Source of the DNA: Pseudobdellovibrionaceae bacterium
GTDB lineage: Bacteria; Bdellovibrionota; Bdellovibrionia; Bdellovibrionales; UBA1609
Reading direction: 5' to 3'
Assembly: GCA_947444305.1 (NCBI GenBank)
Contig: CANEZP010000002.1
Location: 1 to 64,000 of the forward strand
DNA length: 64,000 nt
The position numbers and the translations under genes are program-made. The notes below the pieces were generated by a model. It made no database searches, was not told the DNA's origin, and worked only from the letters and a program-made list of their open reading frames with translations. The stretch's first letter is position 1; the number at the start of each line of letters is the position of its first letter. Positions 7,708 through 15,808 of the stretch are shown in pieces.

Positions 7708-9060
7708 ATGAGAAGACTATTGGCTCTCGCGGCGCTGACGGCAGTTATGCCTTTCGCGCACGCGCAAGACAAAGGTAAGTCCGAGTTCACCCCGAGTGCA
7801 GAATACCGCCCTCGCTATTTCTTTATGAACAACAAAGCCGCGACGGAAGCCAACGACAGCTTCGCCGAGCACCGCTTCAAAATGGGCGCGAACTACAAGG
7901 CCAACGAAAAGTTCAACGCGCACATCACTTTATTGCACGCGGCCGACTTCGGTTCGAACGGAACTACGATCGGTTCGACCAATTCCGCGGAAGCGAACAC
8001 TACCTACGATCAGAACAACGAAGAAAACTTCTTGAACGTGAACGAAGCCTACATGAACTGGATGTTCTCGGACGACATGACCTTCCGGGTCGGCCGCCAG
8101 AATTTCCAGATCGCCGACGGTTCGGTCATGGGCTACAACGACTGGCAACAAAATCCGTACGCTTTTGACGGCGTCACCGGCGTTTGGGAAGCCGAATTCG
8201 GCCGCTTCACCGGTATGGTTTTCAACTACCAAGAACGTACGCCCGTCGCGAATAAAAATAGCGATCCTAAGCACACGGCATACGGTTTGAGCTTCGACCT
8301 TAAGTCGATGCCCGACTGGATGAAGATGATGAACGCGCACGTGATCCAAGACAACAGCGACGCGACTCCTGCGGCGACGGGCGCCCCCGTCGGCACGACC
8401 GTACAAAGCTCGGATGCGCAAAAAGTATTGCGCTACGGCGTAAGCGCGGGCTTTGATTTTGGTCCCGTAGACGTGAAGGCGATGTACGCCGGTCAATCCG
8501 GCGATTACAGAAAAATCGATTCCACGAACGGCGACAAAACTTCGCTCGACGCCAAAGGCATGATGTACCAAGCGGAAGTTGGCTTCAAATTGGACAGCTT
8601 CATGGGCAGCCGTTTCTTCGCGCTTTACCACATGGACTCGGGCGATTCGAACGCCGCCGACGGCAGCGCCGATCAATACGATCCCTACTTCTACGAATTG
8701 CACGGCAACGCCGGCCTGATGGATATTTTCGGTTGGGGCAACCTGACGCAAATGTCGCTCGGCTGGACGATGAAGCCCGGTGATATGACCGACGCAGGTT
8801 TGACGTACAATATGTTCTCGATGACCGAGGGCAAAGGCACGATCAACTATCAGCGTTTCGGTTCGCTCGGCCAAGGCGGCAACACCGACGACAAGTTGGG
8901 TGACGAAGTCGATCTTTGGGCTGAACACCGTTATGACGGCGGCTTGAGCACGCTGCTCCGCCTCGGCTATTTCATGCCCGGCGACCGCTTCGACAACAGC
9001 ACCAGCAAACAAGACGAAGCCATCTTGCACGTCGCCGTTGAAGCTAAGCTGACGTTCTAA
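7708..9060 (+). CDS. major outer-membrane beta-barrel porin
   Basis: 450 residues. Signal peptide MRRLLALAALTAVMPFAHAQ. The mature part alternates hydrophobic and polar residues in many strands, with Asp/Asn/Gly-rich loops. It ends in Phe after a final beta strand (HVAVEAKLTF), the signature for BAM-mediated insertion. The FRVGRQNFQIADGSVMGYNDW segment near residue 130-150 is like alginate-export/OprB-type porins with a R-G-R-Q constriction motif. Codon use is strikingly uniform and a strong terminator follows, both signs of high expression. It may be the main porin of the cell; its substrate is unknown. Confidence 0.85.
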   Translation: MRRLLALAALTAVMPFAHAQDKGKSEFTPSAEYRPRYFFMNNKAATEANDSFAEHRFKMGANYKANEKFNAHITLLHAADFGSNGTTIGSTNSAEANTTYDQNNEENFLNVNEAYMNWMFSDDMTFRVGRQNFQIADGSVMGYNDWQQNPYAFDGVTGVWEAEFGRFTGMVFNYQERTPVANKNSDPKHTAYGLSFDLKSMPDWMKMMNAHVIQDNSDATPAATGAPVGTTVQSSDAQKVLRYGVSAGFDFGPVDVKAMYAGQSGDYRKIDSTNGDKTSLDAKGMMYQAEVGFKLDSFMGSRFFALYHMDSGDSNAADGSADQYDPYFYELHGNAGLMDIFGWGNLTQMSLGWTMKPGDMTDAGLTYNMFSMTEGKGTINYQRFGSLGQGGNTDDKLGDEVDLWAEHRYDGGLSTLLRLGYFMPGDRFDNSTSKQDEAILHVAVEAKLTF

Positions 9061-9107
9061 GATAGAGTCTCAAAAGTTAAAGCCAGACTCGTCTGGCGTA
9101 GTGGCGG

Positions 9108-9137
9108 GAGCCGGGGATTACCCGGCTCTTTGCTTTT
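9108..9137 (+). terminator. Rho-independent terminator of the porin gene
   Basis: Eight-bp GC-rich stem (GAGCCGGG 9108-9115 with CCCGGCTC 9121-9128), 5-base loop, then TTTGCTTTT. It lies about 50 bp after the porin stop and just before the next gene. Confidence 0.85.
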
Positions 9138-9166
9138 GGGGCCGGACCTGTGTCACCATTACGGGG

Positions 9167-9859
9167 ATGGATAAGTTTCTTGCGCAGTTTTCCAAAAATA
9201 CTTTGGCGTTTGGTTCGATCGTTTTAGGTATTTTGTTTATTATTTTTGTTCTCGATCCGCCGAAATCCGTTTGCGATACGCAGATGGAATTTATTAAAGG
9301 CTCCCAGAAGCTTTTGCTGTTCAAGGACAACGCCAAAAAAGGCATGAAGCCGAAGCACATTTGTTACCGCAAAGTGGACCCGCTCATTCTGGCTCAGAAA
9401 AAAGACAAAATTGAGGAAGAACCGTTTGAGTGCACGAAGTTTGAGAGCTTGCGTGACCGCTGCCGGCGAACGAACGATCCCGGGGGCTGCTACGAACTCT
9501 TCAATAGCGTGAGGATATTGCTGACCGACCTCGACACGCTCACGCGGGAATGTTCGGCCGCCGCGGGTTCGGTCGCTGAAGTGAAGAATGCAATGAAGGA
9601 CACGCTCGACCTGATCGTGCGACTCGCGTGGGGAGAAAAGCCGCCCTCCGCCTACCACGCCAAGTTTTCGTGGCTGGATAGCGCGGATATTTCTTTATTT
9701 TGTAAGCTGAAGGCGCGCTACCAGAACACTTACGGCGATACGGTTTGGAATAAGTATCGTGACGACCTCATGAAGGAGTTGCCCGGCGCCAACGAGCTGC
9801 CCCATAATCAGGTTTGGGACATGACCATCTTCTCGGAAAATTGCGCACGCTATCCTTAA
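9167..9859 (+). CDS. inner-membrane-anchored Cys-rich protein of unknown function
   Basis: 230 residues from the ATG at 9167, preceded by ACGGGG; an earlier in-frame start at 9101 would lie inside the porin terminator and is rejected. One membrane segment at about residues 12-30 (TLAFGSIVLGILFIIFVLD) anchors a large domain, likely periplasmic, with nine Cys (for example RDRCRRTNDPGGCYELF). An even, widely spread Cys set suggests disulfides. No family recognised. Its position after a strong terminator implies its own promoter. Confidence 0.7.
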   Translation: MDKFLAQFSKNTLAFGSIVLGILFIIFVLDPPKSVCDTQMEFIKGSQKLLLFKDNAKKGMKPKHICYRKVDPLILAQKKDKIEEEPFECTKFESLRDRCRRTNDPGGCYELFNSVRILLTDLDTLTRECSAAAGSVAEVKNAMKDTLDLIVRLAWGEKPPSAYHAKFSWLDSADISLFCKLKARYQNTYGDTVWNKYRDDLMKELPGANELPHNQVWDMTIFSENCARYP

Positions 9860-9880
9860 GCGTTTTTCAGCGCAGTGCGT

Positions 9881-10075
9881 TTAGTCGTGGACGCTCAAAG
9901 CGAGCCACGCTTCGCGCATGGCCCAGCCTTCCAAAATCAGTTCGCCACCGTCTTGCCGGCGTAGGGCCAATTGAAAAACGTGGCCGATCCGGATTTGGTA
10001 TTCCAAAATCCATTCGGCCGGGTTTAAGCCGAAGTCGGATAATTTCGCCTGAAGAAGTTGTAAGTTCGCGTTCAT
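9881..10075 (-). CDS. small protein of unknown function
   Basis: 64 residues. The start is fixed by a perfect AGGAGGT 7 bases upstream of the ATG at 10075; a longer frame reaching 10162 is therefore unlikely. The protein is soluble and contains a beta-rich stretch (WILEYQIRIGHVFQLALRR) followed by ELILEGWAMREAWLAL. No Cys, no membrane segment, no known domain. Divergent from the membrane protein at 10190. Confidence 0.7.
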   Translation of the reverse strand: MNANLQLLQAKLSDFGLNPAEWILEYQIRIGHVFQLALRRQDGGELILEGWAMREAWLALSVHD

Positions 10076-10189
10076 GGAGACCTCCTGCGGCAGGTCGATG
10101 TGCAAAGCCCGACCTTGAGTGAAGCGGTCAACGGTGGGAATCTGAGAGCGAAAGTCGGACAACGGCTTTCGGACGTCCGGGAGGCGGAT

Positions 10190-10609
10190 ATGACTTGGAA
10201 AGAACTCGCGCTATTTTTAGGACTTCAGCTTCTTGCCATCGCGGTGGCCGGCCTTTCCTTCTCTTTGATCGAGAGTCGCTTAGTGGCCGGGGCGGTTGCG
10301 GGTAGCTACTTCGTGACGAGCGGTCTGTACATGGTTTTGCGCACCTCGCGTTACGCGGGCAAATGGCGCCTGTTGTATTGGTATCCGTTGCTCGTGCACG
10401 TGTTCGTGATTTCGATCCCGATGGTCGTTACGCGCTTGCTCAACAGCGAACGGGTTTTTGAAGAAGTGAAGATTCTAGGTTTGGAGGGACCCGTTTTCCA
10501 CAAGCTCTCCACAACGGTCTTCAGTATTTTGATCGTGTCGACGCTGATCGATCTCGCACGCTCGTACCGCAACCACAAATCGGCAGCGGCACCGCACCCA
10601 ACGGCCTAG
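10190..10609 (+). CDS. four-helix membrane protein of unknown function
   Basis: 139 residues from an ATG preceded by GGGAGG. Four hydrophobic helices are visible, at about residues 5-25, 32-50, 62-82 and 105-122, with short loops and a basic C-terminal tail (RSYRNHKSAAAPHP). No charged residues occur inside the helices and no catalytic motif is seen. It probably sits in the inner membrane. Function unknown. Confidence 0.75.
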   Translation: MTWKELALFLGLQLLAIAVAGLSFSLIESRLVAGAVAGSYFVTSGLYMVLRTSRYAGKWRLLYWYPLLVHVFVISIPMVVTRLLNSERVFEEVKILGLEGPVFHKLSTTVFSILIVSTLIDLARSYRNHKSAAAPHPTA

Positions 10610-10629
10610 CATTCCGCGATTGAAGCACG

Positions 10630-10655
10630 AAAAAAAGGGATGCTTTTGGCATCCC
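10630..10655 (-). terminator. Rho-independent terminator of rpsR
   Basis: On the minus strand a 7-bp stem (10649-10655 with 10637-10643, loop 5) is followed by seven T (A7 at 10630-10636 on the plus strand). Two further hairpins with the same GGGATG/CATCCC arms lie between it and the rpsR stop. Confidence 0.85.
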
Positions 10656-10717
10656 GCAATCTCGAATGAGATGCATTCAGCATCCCGCTAACACCAAGGG
10701 ATGTCGGCAGACATCCC
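10637..10717. repeat. three hairpins with related stems in the rpsR 3' region
   Basis: Stems at 10637-10643/10649-10655, 10670-10674/10680-10684 and 10698-10705/10710-10717 share the GATGC or GGGATG theme, 80 bp in all. Only the first has a T-tract on the minus strand. Confidence 0.8.
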
Positions 10718-10739
10718 GTAATATCAAATGATGAACGAA

Positions 10740-11150
10740 CTATTCTACGCTGAACGGCTTCGGCGAAATTGTCTCGGGACGTTCGAAGGTGTCGTACGCT
10801 TCGGTTCCGTTCGGCAACAAGGCCAAGCTGCGCGCTTTACGAATCGCGGCGGCTACGTGCTTTTGTTGAGCCGAGCTCAATTTGCTGATGCGCGAGGGCA
10901 CAATTTTTCCGCTTTCCATGATGAAGCGGCCTAGCGTTACCGGGTCCTTATAATCGAACTCGAATTCAGCCGGGTAGTCGGGGCGAAATTTAGAACGGTA
11001 GTTCTTCTTCATGCCCTTTTCGTCGCCGCCCATGTCTTGTCCACGGTCTGCGTTACGGTCACCACCACGGTCATTACGGTCGCCACCACGGTCATTACGG
11101 TCGCCACCACGGTCTCCGCGATCACCACGATCTCTGTTGTTTCTTTCCAT
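10740..11150 (-). CDS. rpsR: 30S ribosomal protein S18 with a long RGD/RGG-like N-terminal extension
   Basis: 136 residues against the usual 75-90. Residues 62-114 are typical S18 (FDYKDPVTLGRFI, then GKIVPSRISKLSSAQQKHV and IRKARSLALLP), the platform protein that binds S6 and 16S rRNA. Residues 1-45 are a run of D-R-G-G-D-R-N type units, absent from most S18 proteins, encoded by an imperfect repeat at about 11030-11140. About 22 extra residues follow the core. The ATG is preceded by AAAAGGT. No rpsF or rplI neighbours are present, unlike the common arrangement. It is divergent from rpmB. Confidence 0.93.
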   Translation of the reverse strand: MERNNRDRGDRGDRGGDRNDRGGDRNDRGGDRNADRGQDMGGDEKGMKKNYRSKFRPDYPAEFEFDYKDPVTLGRFIMESGKIVPSRISKLSSAQQKHVAAAIRKARSLALLPNGTEAYDTFERPETISPKPFSVE

Positions 11151-11218
11151 ATGTCACCTTTTCCGGTTGAGCCACGTAGGTATATTCGAAGATTGCGGGA
11201 GCAACAAGCGTTTTTGGG

Positions 11219-11248
11219 TTGCCAATGCACAGATAAGTCTTCTATAGA
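11219..11248 (+). promoter_or_regulatory. sigma70-type promoter of rpmB-rplX
   Basis: TTGCCA at 11219-11224 and TATAGA at 11243-11248, 18 bases apart, about 52 bases before the rpmB ATG. Good match to both hexamers, in a divergent intergenic region where a promoter is expected. Confidence 0.55.
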
Positions 11249-11300
11249 ATGACATCGCGTTTTATACGATCCGCTAAAAACGATCTTCGGAGAGAGTGCT

Positions 11301-11615
11301 ATGCCTCGTTGTGAATTAACAGGGAAATCCCCTGAAGTTAAGAATCTAGTTTCTCACTCGAACATCAAGACGAAGTCTGTGGCTTTGCCTAATGTTCAGC
11401 AAAAACGACTGTTTAGCACTTTGCTGGGCGAGATGGTTTCGTTGAAAATCGCGTCGAGCACGATCAAGTCGATCGATCATGTCGGCAGCATCGATAAATT
11501 TTTACTGACTCAAGAAGACGCGCGCCTTTCGAAACGTGCTCTCTCTTTGAAGACCCGCATGCTCCGTAAATTGCGCGGTCAGGGTTTCAAACGCACGAAG
11601 AAAGCGACGAAGTAA
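11301..11615 (+). CDS. rpmB: 50S ribosomal protein L28
   Basis: 104 residues. The start (MPRCELTGKSPEVKNLVSHS) has the L28 pattern C-x-x-T-G-K and SHSN-x-K-T, followed by the LPNVQQKR segment. The C-terminal part (GSIDKFLLTQEDARLSKRAL) is longer than the 63-78 residues of many L28 proteins but ends in the usual basic tail. GGAGAG precedes the ATG. It sits one base before rplX and is not paired with rpmG, as it often is elsewhere. Confidence 0.93.
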   Translation: MPRCELTGKSPEVKNLVSHSNIKTKSVALPNVQQKRLFSTLLGEMVSLKIASSTIKSIDHVGSIDKFLLTQEDARLSKRALSLKTRMLRKLRGQGFKRTKKATK

Positions 11616-11616
11616 T

Positions 11617-11892
11617 ATGGCAACTAAACTGAAAATCAAAAAAGGTTCGAGCGTTAAAGTTATCGCCGGCGCCGAAAAAGGCAAAAAAGGCACCGTCCTT
11701 GAGATCGTCACCGCTAAAATGGGTGTTCGCGTTCAAGGTCTTCGCATTCAAACGCACTTCGATAAAAAAGAAGGTCTTCAGAAAAAAGAAGGCCTCATCC
11801 ATTATTCGAATCTGGCACTAGCCGATGGTCCTGCGCCGAAGACGGCCACCAAAGCTAAAAAGTCCGGGGCCGCGAAAAAAGCTTCTACTTAG
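11617..11892 (+). CDS. rplX: 50S ribosomal protein L24
   Basis: 91 residues. The KOW motif is at residues 8-35 (KGSSVKVIAGAEKGKKGTVL) and the family ending H-Y-S-N-L-A-L lies at about 62-68; both fit bacterial L24, which starts 50S assembly. The tail is a Lys/Ala-rich extension. rplX normally lies between rplN and rplE; here it follows rpmB after one base. Whether this is the only L24 or a second copy cannot be told from the window. Confidence 0.85.
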   Translation: MATKLKIKKGSSVKVIAGAEKGKKGTVLEIVTAKMGVRVQGLRIQTHFDKKEGLQKKEGLIHYSNLALADGPAPKTATKAKKSGAAKKAST

Positions 11893-11917
11893 GCCAAATA
11901 ATGCCGATAAGGACTTT

Positions 11918-12256
11918 ATGCATCAGTCCTTCAACAGTTTATTAAAAATTTTGATCATGTCTGGTGTGGTGGCCGTCGCTTCGGTCGCTACCGCCGTTGA
12001 ATCGACCGTCGAGGTCGAGAACAAAGCCTACTGGATGTGTAAGAGCCGCAAAGAAGTACGCACAATTCGCGTGCAAATGGCCGGTGCAATCTGCACAACT
12101 TTTTATTCCAAACAAGGTGAAGAGAAGAACGTCGGCTCGGGTAAAAATCAAGAGAGCTGCGTCAACTTCCTTAATAACATTAAGACTAATCTCGAAAAAT
12201 CGAATTGGGCTTGCCGCGATATCAGTGCCACGCGCATCACCGCCAGCGTAGAGTAA
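11918..12256 (+). CDS. small exported protein of unknown function
   Basis: 112 residues from the ATG at 11918, preceded by AAGGA. An N-terminal signal peptide (LLKILIMSGVVAVASVATAV) precedes a mature part with four Cys (WMCKSRKEV, AICTTFYS, SCVNFLN, WACRDI), enough for two disulfides. It lies 25 bp after rplX and 5 bp before the nitrilase gene, so it may be co-transcribed with both. No domain recognised. Confidence 0.7.
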   Translation: MHQSFNSLLKILIMSGVVAVASVATAVESTVEVENKAYWMCKSRKEVRTIRVQMAGAICTTFYSKQGEEKNVGSGKNQESCVNFLNNIKTNLEKSNWACRDISATRITASVE

Positions 12257-12261
12257 ATCCC

Positions 12262-13110
12262 ATGAGTTCCGAAATTTTGAATAGCGTTGAGAGATCGAAT
12301 GATCTGAGGATTGCCGTTGCGCAAATGACGTCGGTCGATCAGCTCGAGACGAATTTGGCGCGCGTGCTTGAATTGTTCGAGCGTGCGACTGCGGGCGGGG
12401 CGGAGCTAGTTATTTTCCCCGAGAATTCTTTGTTCTTCCGTATTCGTTCCGGTTCCAAGCTCGAAGCTTTAGCCTGGGATGGGCCGGGGATGCAGAAGCT
12501 GCGCGAGGCCGTGGATCGGACGTCGTCAGCCCTCATGCTCACGACCGCGCTGAAGACGGCTGGAGAAAAGTTCTCTAACTCCACCGTTTTATTTACGCCG
12601 AACGAAGCTCCACGCGTGGTGTATTCGAAAATTCATCTTTTCGACGTCGATGTTGCGGGGGCTCCCCCCGTGCGCGAATCGGATCATTTCGAAGGCGGTC
12701 GTTCGCCGGCTTTACTTGATTTTCGCGGCTGGAAGATCGGGCTGAGCATTTGCTACGACCTTCGTTTCAGCGAACTTTACTTACCTTACGGGCAGGCGGC
12801 CGATCTTATTCTCGTGCCTTCGGCTTTTCTGGTTCCGACCGGGGAGGCGCACTGGCACACGCTTCTGAGGGCTCGCGCCATAGAGGCCCAGGCCTTCGTC
12901 GCCGCTCCCGCGCAAGTCGGTGAACACGTTTCCGGTGATCAGATCCGACGCACGTTCGGCCATTCGCTGGTCGTAGATCCTTGGGGACGCGTACTGGCGG
13001 ATCTCGAGCCGAGTGAGGATCTCAAGATCGTCGAACTTTCCCGCAAGGTGATCGAGAAGGTACGGGGGCAGATCCCGATGAAATCGCACCGGCGGCTGGG
13101 ACTTATTTAA
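12262..13110 (+). CDS. carbon-nitrogen hydrolase (nitrilase superfamily, Nit1/Nit2-like amidase)
   Basis: 282 residues. The catalytic Glu-Lys-Cys triad is at Glu54 (VIFPENS), Lys123 (YSKIHLFDVDV) and Cys164 (LSICYDLRFSELY). The K-I-H-L-F-D-V-D and C-Y-D-L-R-F-x-E motifs place it in the Nit branch, whose members hydrolyse deaminated glutathione or omega-amides, rather than in nitrilases or NAD synthetases. Start taken at 12262 just after the previous stop; an upstream start at 12205 would overlap that gene. Cytoplasmic; likely metabolite repair. Confidence 0.9.
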   Translation: MSSEILNSVERSNDLRIAVAQMTSVDQLETNLARVLELFERATAGGAELVIFPENSLFFRIRSGSKLEALAWDGPGMQKLREAVDRTSSALMLTTALKTAGEKFSNSTVLFTPNEAPRVVYSKIHLFDVDVAGAPPVRESDHFEGGRSPALLDFRGWKIGLSICYDLRFSELYLPYGQAADLILVPSAFLVPTGEAHWHTLLRARAIEAQAFVAAPAQVGEHVSGDQIRRTFGHSLVVDPWGRVLADLEPSEDLKIVELSRKVIEKVRGQIPMKSHRRLGLI

Positions 13111-13154
13111 TCGGCCCCGTCTTTGTGTTATCCTTTTTGTAGATGAGGATTTTT

Positions 13155-13445
13155 ATGACCAAATTGATTTTTGCCCTCGGCTTGTTGGTGTTTTCTCAAC
13201 TCAGCCTGGCCGAAGATTTTTTGAGCGAGCCTGAGCCCGAACGTGATCTCGCTTCGGTGCCCGGACCCACGGTCAACGCCAAACGGAGCTACCCCGGTGG
13301 CGCCGACGAAGAAGATCTTCAAGTCCAAGCTACCGTTCCCGAGGCCGCCCTGCACACGGACGCGCGCAGCCTTCAACGCGAAGTTTACAAGCAGCTCTTT
13401 AACCAAGAACTCAAGGATGACCGACAAGACGCCGTGGAAGAATAA
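13155..13445 (+). CDS. small exported acidic protein of unknown function
   Basis: 96 residues from the ATG at 13155, chosen because AGGA lies 6-7 bases upstream (an ATG at 13143 is the alternative). Signal peptide MTKLIFALGLLVFSQLSLAE. The mature part is about 75 residues, very acidic and without Cys, probably disordered with a helical C-terminus. Its TAA overlaps the next ATG by one base, so it is likely translated together with the RNA methyltransferase. Confidence 0.7.
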   Translation: MTKLIFALGLLVFSQLSLAEDFLSEPEPERDLASVPGPTVNAKRSYPGGADEEDLQVQATVPEAALHTDARSLQREVYKQLFNQELKDDRQDAVEE

Positions 13446-14584
13446 TGCCAAGATTTCTCGCGATCACCTCGCGTGGTTTGCTCGAGCCCCTCGAAACTGA
13501 ACTTAAAGATTTAAAAATTAAACGCGTGCGCAAGCTCTCGGACTCGGTTGAGTTTGATAGTTCGTGGGCGGATCTTTATCGCGCTCATCTGGACTCACGG
13601 CTCGCGACGCGTATCCTGCTGCCGATCTTAGACTTTGAAGCGTACAACCAAGACGATCTTTACGCGGCGTTGTTTAAGAAGCACGACTTCACCCAATATA
13701 TTACGCCGAAGCAAACTTTGCGCGTTGAAGCGCACGTTCGCGAGAATAAAAATTTACGTGATCAGCGTTTTGTCGCCATGAAAACGAAAGATGCGATCGT
13801 CGATCAATTCCAAGAAAAATACGACGAACGGCCGAGCGTCGGGGACGAAGAGAAAGCGGATCTCCGCATCGTCATTCGCGTGATCGGGCCGAAAGTTTCG
13901 GTCGCGTTGGATCTGACGGGCGAGTCATTATCAAATCGCGGATACCGAAAAGTTGCGGGCGAAGCCCCGGTGCGCGAACACGTTGCGGCCGCGATGCTCA
14001 AGTTCGCCAAGTGGGAGGCGCCGACGGCGCTGGTCGATCCGTTCTGCGGGTCGGGCACGATCTTAATCGAAGCCGCGCTGACCATGGTCGGAACTTCGAC
14101 GTTGAAGCGCCGGCGCGAGTTTGCGTTTGAACGGCTGCTCACTTTTCAGAAAGATATTTTCGAGAAACTCCGTGCCGAGGCCCCCGGTCGCAAAGCGGCT
14201 CCGGCTAAGCCTTACTTTTTCGGCTACGACAAAGATCCGATGGTGATCGACAAAGCGCGCGAAAATGCGCGGGCGGCGGGATTAGAAAACTGGATTTTGT
14301 TTCAGGTAAAAGACGTTCGCGATTTGAAAGCGCCCGCGGGCGTCGAGCCTGGTCTGATCGTTACCAATCCTCCGTACGGCGTGCGTTTACAAGACAAGCG
14401 CACCGCGACCGAATTGATGACGACGTTCGCGTCCACTTTGAAAAAAGAATTTAAAGGCTGGAACGCTTTTGTATTGAGCGGCGACCCCGACGTCAGCGCC
14501 GGGATGAAGCTTAAGGCGAAGACCCGCACGCCGGTGTTCAACGGCCCGATCGAGTGCCGCCTGTTAAATTATCCGATCACTTGA
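13445..14584 (+). CDS. THUMP-domain class I SAM RNA guanine-N2-methyltransferase (RlmL N-half/YpsC-like)
   Basis: 379 residues, the length of stand-alone RlmL-type enzymes. A THUMP RNA-binding domain occupies roughly residues 50-155 and ends in VSVALDLTGESLSNRGYR. The methyltransferase domain follows, with motif I DPFCGSGTILIEAA near 198-211 and the catalytic NPPYGVRL near 308. In this family the NPPY motif marks N2-methylation of guanine in 23S rRNA (position 2445 in E. coli). No RlmK half is fused. GGAAG precedes the ATG. Confidence 0.9.
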   Translation: MPRFLAITSRGLLEPLETELKDLKIKRVRKLSDSVEFDSSWADLYRAHLDSRLATRILLPILDFEAYNQDDLYAALFKKHDFTQYITPKQTLRVEAHVRENKNLRDQRFVAMKTKDAIVDQFQEKYDERPSVGDEEKADLRIVIRVIGPKVSVALDLTGESLSNRGYRKVAGEAPVREHVAAAMLKFAKWEAPTALVDPFCGSGTILIEAALTMVGTSTLKRRREFAFERLLTFQKDIFEKLRAEAPGRKAAPAKPYFFGYDKDPMVIDKARENARAAGLENWILFQVKDVRDLKAPAGVEPGLIVTNPPYGVRLQDKRTATELMTTFASTLKKEFKGWNAFVLSGDPDVSAGMKLKAKTRTPVFNGPIECRLLNYPIT

Positions 14585-14598
14585 GCATCGACTAAAAG

Positions 14599-15651
14599 TT
14601 ATTTGAGATTTAGATGCTTCAAAATTTGGCGCAGCTGGCGGACCATCTCGGGGAGATGTCTGAGGGCCGCGCGGGTTTTGAGCGCTTCTCCGATTTCTTG
14701 CAACGGGAAGCCGCCGTAGTCGCCGGGCTTTTCGATGGTTTTGCCGACGACCGAGACGGCCGACACTTTCGTTTTGTCGGGAATATCCAAATGGCCACCG
14801 ACTGTCACGCGACCGCCGAACATCACGTAATTTCCGATGCGCGCCGAGCCCGCCGCGACCATTCCGCCGGGGATAATCACGTTGCGGCCGATCTCGATGT
14901 TGTGGCCGAAGTGCGATTGATTATCGATTTTTGTATCGGCACCGATGCGGCTGTCGAGGTAGGTGCCGCGGTCGATCTGTACGCCCGCGCCGATGTGTAC
15001 GCGATCTTCGATGATCACCCGGCCGTAGTGGGTCAATCTTTCCGGTTTATATGTGGCGTCGTACGCGTAACCGAAGCCGTCGCTGCCGATGGTGGTGTTC
15101 GGGTGGATCTCGCAATCGGCGCCGACTTCGCATTCGCGTCCGATGAAAACAAGCGGGTAGATGTGCGTTCGCGGGCCAATCTTCACGCCGGGTTCGAGGA
15201 CCGCGTTCGGGCCGATGATGACGTCCTCGGCAAGTTCGCAAAGATCACCGACGACGGCGCCCGGACCGATGACGCAGTTCGCTCCGACCCGGGCGGTCTT
15301 TGAGATTTGCGCCGCGGGATGAATCTTCGGTCCTTGAATCGGGATGCGGTGCGCGTTTTGCGCGAAGAAGTTTTTGGCGATCCGAGCCATGGCGAGTTGC
15401 ACGTTCGGACTTGCGAGCACGGTCGTTACGTTTTGCGGAACTTGATCGATCAAATCTTTGTGAACAACCCAGGTTTGGGATTGCGTGTTGAGCGCTTCTT
15501 TGAGGTGCTTCGGACTGAACACAAAAATAAGATCCGCGCTGGTCGCGTTTTGCGCGTCTTTCAGAGCGGGAATCGGATGATCCATCGGTCCTCGGACCAG
15601 CTTCAAAAGTTCAGGAAATTTTGTGATTAAATCGCTGACGTGAACAGCCAT
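14599..15651 (-). CDS. lpxD: UDP-3-O-(3-hydroxyacyl)glucosamine N-acyltransferase
   Basis: 350 residues. The N-terminal uridine-binding domain (FVFSPKHLKEAL region) is followed by a long left-handed beta helix of hexapeptide repeats (ISKTARVGANCVIGPGAVVG onward). The catalytic His is in NQSHFGHNIEIGRN. It adds the second 3-hydroxyacyl chain in lipid A synthesis, so the organism makes LPS. Start set at the second ATG (15651), where AGGA lies 8 bases upstream; the first ATG at 15660 directly abuts that site. It stands alone, without fabZ or lpxA. Confidence 0.94.
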   Translation of the reverse strand: MAVHVSDLITKFPELLKLVRGPMDHPIPALKDAQNATSADLIFVFSPKHLKEALNTQSQTWVVHKDLIDQVPQNVTTVLASPNVQLAMARIAKNFFAQNAHRIPIQGPKIHPAAQISKTARVGANCVIGPGAVVGDLCELAEDVIIGPNAVLEPGVKIGPRTHIYPLVFIGRECEVGADCEIHPNTTIGSDGFGYAYDATYKPERLTHYGRVIIEDRVHIGAGVQIDRGTYLDSRIGADTKIDNQSHFGHNIEIGRNVIIPGGMVAAGSARIGNYVMFGGRVTVGGHLDIPDKTKVSAVSVVGKTIEKPGDYGGFPLQEIGEALKTRAALRHLPEMVRQLRQILKHLNLK

Positions 15652-15808
15652 CTCAGACATCCTTTTTGATTACTCAGTGCTTCGAAAAATACCAATGGTG
15701 GCTAGGTCTTGCAGTCGTTTTTATGCCTTTTTACTTTCTAGCCTTTCAATGTAAATTGATGTAGCTATCGTTTTTTAAAGCTACTTGGTTTTAGACATGG
15801 AGATTCTC

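Noticed and set aside
7930-9030. A 366-residue open frame opposite the porin gene
   Set aside because: It has no ribosome binding site, its composition (Val/His/Arg-rich) is that of an antisense shadow, and the porin on the other strand is clearly real.
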